Shown here one piece after another: positions 6,600 through 8,659 of a stretch of 8,659 nucleotides of DNA. A model generated the notes under the pieces. That model made no database searches, had not been told where the DNA came from, and saw only the letters and a list, made by a program, of their open reading frames with translations. The stretch lies in NCBI GenBank assembly GCA_027858635.1, contig JAQICG010000060.1, positions 1-8,659 of the forward strand. Reading direction: 5' to 3'. The stretch comes from Gammaproteobacteria bacterium (lineage in GTDB: Bacteria > Pseudomonadota > Gammaproteobacteria > SZUA-229). Position 1 is the stretch's first letter, and every line of letters begins with the position of its first letter. Made by a program: the position numbers and the translations under genes.

Positions 6600-6617
6600 G
6601 ACAAAAAGGAGAAAAGC

Positions 6618-6908
6618 ATGAACCGAAAACAAGCTATAGCATTGCTTGCTCGCAGCAAGCCGGTACTGGCAACCCGCTATGGAGTGACGCGCCTGGCTCT
6701 GTTCGGCTCCACTGCGCGTAACGCAGCGCGTAGCGATAGCGATATTGATATTCTGGTTGCCTTCGATGGCCCGGCTACATCCAAACGTTATTTCGGCGTC
6801 CAGTTCTATCTTGAAGATCTGCTGGGAAGTCCTGTCGATCTAGTTACCGAAAAAGCCTTGCGTCCGGAACTACGGCCATTCATTGAAATAGAGGCGGTGC
6901 ATGTCTGA
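6618..6908 (+). CDS. mntA: MNT-type minimal nucleotidyltransferase antitoxin (MntA-like)
   Basis: A 96-residue minimal nucleotidyltransferase of the pol-beta superfamily. The catalytic signature is intact: GSTARNAARSDSDIDILV gives Gly30-Ser31, then ten residues, then Asp42-x-Asp44, and a third acidic residue, Asp74, sits in SPVDLV. In characterised MntA/HepT pairs the antitoxin blocks the HEPN RNase by transferring AMP to a tyrosine of the toxin; the complete motif here is compatible with that activity. AGGAG (6607-6611) lies 6 nt before the ATG. The 3' end overlaps hepT by 8 nt, as expected for a coupled pair. The order antitoxin-toxin is one of two found in the family. Solitary MNT genes exist, but the HEPN neighbour makes the pair call strong. 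Confidence 0.93.
   Translation: MNRKQAIALLARSKPVLATRYGVTRLALFGSTARNAARSDSDIDILVAFDGPATSKRYFGVQFYLEDLLGSPVDLVTEKALRPELRPFIEIEAVHV
6739..6755 (+). repeat. 17-bp direct repeat, copy 1 (inside mntA catalytic motif)
   Basis: GCGATATTGATATTCTG encodes the DIDIL part of the MNT catalytic motif and recurs exactly at 7409-7425, 670 bp downstream and in the reading frame of the RCK remnant. Flanking bases also look related (TAGC a few bases to the left in both), but an exact match ends at 17. Confidence 0.75.
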
Positions 6909-7251
6909 GTCCGCACAGCGCGAATGGCAATTTTATCTTGACGATATGATCGGTTTTGCGGAAAAGGTTCTCGCTTATACTCATGAGCTGGATCAAACTC
7001 AATTTATTAATAGTGGCTTGAACTATGATGCCACTCTTCGTAATCTAGAGCTGATTGGTGAAGCCGCTACTCATATACCGGAAGATGTTCGCGAAGCCAA
7101 TCCGAAAATTCCCTGGCGACTCATCGCCACCACCCGCAATCGACTAATTCACGGTTATCTCGGAATTGACAACGATACCCTGTGGAGCATCATCACTAGC
7201 GATATTCCCGCATTGCTGTCGCAGCTATATATATTCAAGAATAAATTATAG
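6901..7251 (+). CDS. hepT: HEPN-domain RNase toxin (HepT-like)
   Basis: A 116-residue helical HEPN-domain protein (DUF86/HepT family). The defining RX4HXY motif is at Arg79-NRLI-His84-Gly-Tyr86. The stretch NYDATLRNLELIGEAATHIP at 41-60 is the usual upstream helix. The family acts as a metal-independent RNase (tRNA cleavage in studied members), and the motif tyrosine is the residue modified by MntA. All catalytic residues are present, so the toxin looks active. The start overlaps mntA by 8 nt, with a GAGGCGG ribosome site just upstream. Base composition is visibly more AT-rich than the antiporter genes, in keeping with horizontal acquisition. Confidence 0.93.
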   Translation: MSESAQREWQFYLDDMIGFAEKVLAYTHELDQTQFINSGLNYDATLRNLELIGEAATHIPEDVREANPKIPWRLIATTRNRLIHGYLGIDNDTLWSIITSDIPALLSQLYIFKNKL

Positions 7252-7404
7252 TGATTGCGATGCAGTTGTCGGAGTTTTTAATTCGCTGGATTTCAGGTCA
7301 CTGACAGGTGAAAAAACGGGCTATCTACATTTCATAAACTCTAATCAACTGTTCTGTAAAGGCGCTAATTAAACCTTCTTATTGTTGATTTTTTACTTTT
7401 TTAG
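7252..7404. other. AT-rich spacer between hepT and the RCK remnant
   Basis: I see no gene in these 153 bases; all plausible frames are short. The last 30 bases include two T-rich runs (around 7389-7402) that could act as a weak terminator tail, but the only nearby stem (AAGG/CCTT) is 4 bp, so I do not call a terminator. No terminal repeats or target-site duplication are obvious. Confidence 0.4.
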
Positions 7405-7827
7405 CTACGCGATATTGATATTCTGCTGATCGGCCTGGGTCGTTTTGGCGCATCCATGGCAAGCAGTCTGCGCGAGCGGGGCTGCCGATTGCTGGCGGTC
7501 GATTTTGATCCCGTAGCCGTGCAGCGCTATGGCCGCGAGGGTTATGCGGTGCACTACGGCGATGCCGAAGCTCCGGAATTTGTCGCCTCTCTGCCGCTGG
7601 CGCGGATTCAATGGGTGGTAAGCACGGTGCGCGATCCCGGCATTAACCGCATGTTGTTGCATGCATTACGAGAGCAAAGCTATTCGGGAAAAGTCGCCAT
7701 CTCCACATCCAGTCAATATGATGCGAAACTGTTTGAAAAGATGGAGAATGTGGATATGGTGCTGGTGCCCTATAATGAAGCGGCCAAAGTGGCTGCAGCG
7801 CGCTTGTTCCCCTTAGCCGGAGAGTAA
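7405..7827 (+). pseudogene. 5'-truncated TrkA-N (RCK) domain, remnant of a Kef/CPA2-like antiporter
   Basis: After an in-frame TAG (7402-7404) the frame reads LRDIDILLIGLGRFGASMAS, a complete Rossmann beta-1/GxGxxG start, then LLAVDFDP (acidic end of beta-2), VHYGDAEAPEF and WVVSTV, all typical of TrkA-N/RCK NAD-binding domains. There is no ATG, GTG or TTG between the stop and the motif. The first ATG (7456) would remove the first strand and glycine loop. Close relatives, from memory, are the C-terminal parts of CPA2/Kef cation:proton antiporters, where about 400 membrane residues precede 'DLIIIGLGRYG'. The simplest reading is that the membrane part was lost and 141 codons remain free of stops. 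Translation from CTG, ATT or another rare start is possible. It sits 87 nt before the Usp gene, a neighbourhood common for such antiporters. Confidence 0.75.
7409..7425 (+). repeat. 17-bp direct repeat, copy 2 (5' edge of the RCK remnant)
   Basis: Exact copy of 6739-6755 (GCGATATTGATATTCTG), here encoding DIDIL just before the nucleotide-binding glycine loop. It lies five bases after the in-frame stop that limits the remnant, just where homology to antiporters seems to begin. Confidence 0.75.
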
Positions 7828-7914
7828 TGGTCAAAAAAACAGTGGCCGGTTATGTTTTGCACAGGTTCAGATTCCGGCGATGACAGATTGCGGTTCACTC
7901 AGGAGAAGTTAAGC
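7828..7914. other. Short gap before the Usp gene, with ribosome site
   Basis: An 87-nt non-coding gap. AGGAG at 7901-7905 is nine bases before the ATG at 7915 and fixes that start. I found no convincing promoter or hairpin, so the Usp gene may formerly have been co-transcribed with the antiporter gene whose remnant precedes it. Confidence 0.5.
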
Positions 7915-8659
7915 ATGAAACGATTCAGAAAAATTCTCTATGTAGCCGAACCCTCGGTGGCACAGGAGGCGGCTATAACCAGAGCGGTGACACTGGCGGC
8001 AAACAATCTGGCCGAGCTGACCGTGATTGATGTGATTCCACCCGAGGCTGCGGATATCGGCCTGCCGCACGGTGGCCAGGTCTCCTCAGACTTTCAGGCA
8101 GCCATAGAGGACAGACACCGCGAAGTGCTGGAATCATTGATTGAACCGTATCACCAGACCATGGCCATCGGGATCGAGGTGCGGGTGGGAAAGCCCTTTC
8201 TCGAAACGATTCGTGCGGTGTTGCGTGACGGCTATGATCTGGTGATCAAGCTCGCCGAAAATCCGGAATTTATAGAACGCCTGTTCGGCAGTGATGACAT
8301 GCACTTGCTGCGCAAATGTCCCTGTTCACTCTGGCTGATGCATCCAACGGAAAAGCCGAACTATGAATGCATTATCGCCGCGATCGACTTCGACTCTTCA
8401 AAACCCGAGACCGTGAATCAGGGGCTTAACCAACAGATTGTTGAACTAGCCACTACGCTCGCCATCTCCGATTTTACCGAATTGCATCTTGTTCATGCCT
8501 GGGATGCGCCGGCCGAAATGATGCTACGCATGTGGAGCAATAATCCGGAAGAGGCCGCGCATCAATACAGCGCAGAGGTGCGCGCCCATCATCAGAAAGG
8601 CATGGATTTACTGCAAGCGAATTTACGCGAGCAATTTGATGAGGAAGCCTATGGTTATT
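7915..8659 (+). CDS. Tandem universal stress protein (UspE-like), 3' end beyond window
   Basis: 248 residues are visible and the frame is open at the window edge, so the gene is incomplete. Two Usp folds are recognisable. Domain 1 begins FRKILYVAEPS and ends LFGSDDMHLLRKCPCSLWLM (124-142), the typical 'GS...LLR..PCPV' end of a Usp domain. Domain 2 begins ECIIAAIDFD (151-160) and runs through ELHLVHAWDAP. Domain 1 lacks the full G-2x-G-9x-G-S/T ATP loop (only the last Gly-Ser at 125-126 remains), so ATP binding there is doubtful; the corresponding part of domain 2 is outside the window. Usp proteins are cytoplasmic stress or signalling proteins and often sit beside cation antiporters, which they may regulate. 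A start at 7915 is supported by AGGAG. Confidence 0.85.
   Translation, partial: MKRFRKILYVAEPSVAQEAAITRAVTLAANNLAELTVIDVIPPEAADIGLPHGGQVSSDFQAAIEDRHREVLESLIEPYHQTMAIGIEVRVGKPFLETIRAVLRDGYDLVIKLAENPEFIERLFGSDDMHLLRKCPCSLWLMHPTEKPNYECIIAAIDFDSSKPETVNQGLNQQIVELATTLAISDFTELHLVHAWDAPAEMMLRMWSNNPEEAAHQYSAEVRAHHQKGMDLLQANLREQFDEEAYGY

Noticed and set aside
1..8659. CRISPR array, tRNA or rRNA genes, insertion sequence
   Set aside because: No regularly spaced repeats, no tRNA-like cloverleaf or rRNA sequence and no transposase frame were seen on either strand.

Overview
The window looks like chromosome from a Gram-negative, probably proteobacterial (gammaproteobacterial-like) organism of moderate to high GC. 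I infer this from dense operons with 4-14 nt gene overlaps, good Shine-Dalgarno sites before several genes, and Mrp-family, CPA2-type RCK and Usp relatives that are common in environmental and chemolithotrophic proteobacteria. The exact taxon cannot be read from the sequence.

Positions 1-193 are non-coding as far as I can see and hold a degenerate palindromic intergenic element (90-150). Positions 194-6460 are one seven-gene, same-strand operon for a multisubunit Mrp/Mnh-type cation/proton antiporter. Its order is mrpF, mrpG, a fused gene (MrpA C-terminal domains plus MrpB), mrpC, then three paralogous NuoL/M/N-like membrane subunits (D1, D2, D3). There is no mrpE next to mrpF and no full-length MrpA. 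The DUF4040/MbhE part of MrpA sits in the MrpB fusion, and the large channel part must come from D1-D3. D1 and D2 keep the ion-pathway Glu and Lys residues. D3 has lost nearly all of them and carries a tandem 10-residue repeat in one loop and a long helical C-terminal extension.

Positions 6461-6617 are a short AT-richer gap. It has a candidate promoter with a perfect 10-bp palindrome in its spacer, and on the minus strand a 36-codon ORF with one hydrophobic segment. Positions 6618-7251 are a two-gene MNT/HEPN (MntA/HepT) toxin-antitoxin module with 8 nt overlap. Positions 7405-7827 are a TrkA-N (RCK) domain with no start codon ahead of its nucleotide-binding motif, most simply the 3' remnant of a Kef/CPA2-type antiporter gene. 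A 17-bp exact repeat links its 5' edge to the catalytic motif of the MNT gene. From 7915 to the window end is an incomplete tandem universal stress protein gene.

Taken together this is a cation/pH homeostasis and stress region (Mrp-like antiporter, RCK remnant, Usp) interrupted by a toxin-antitoxin module. The most unusual parts are the three-subunit antiporter with one apparently non-pumping paralogue, and the broken RCK gene with its repeat junction.
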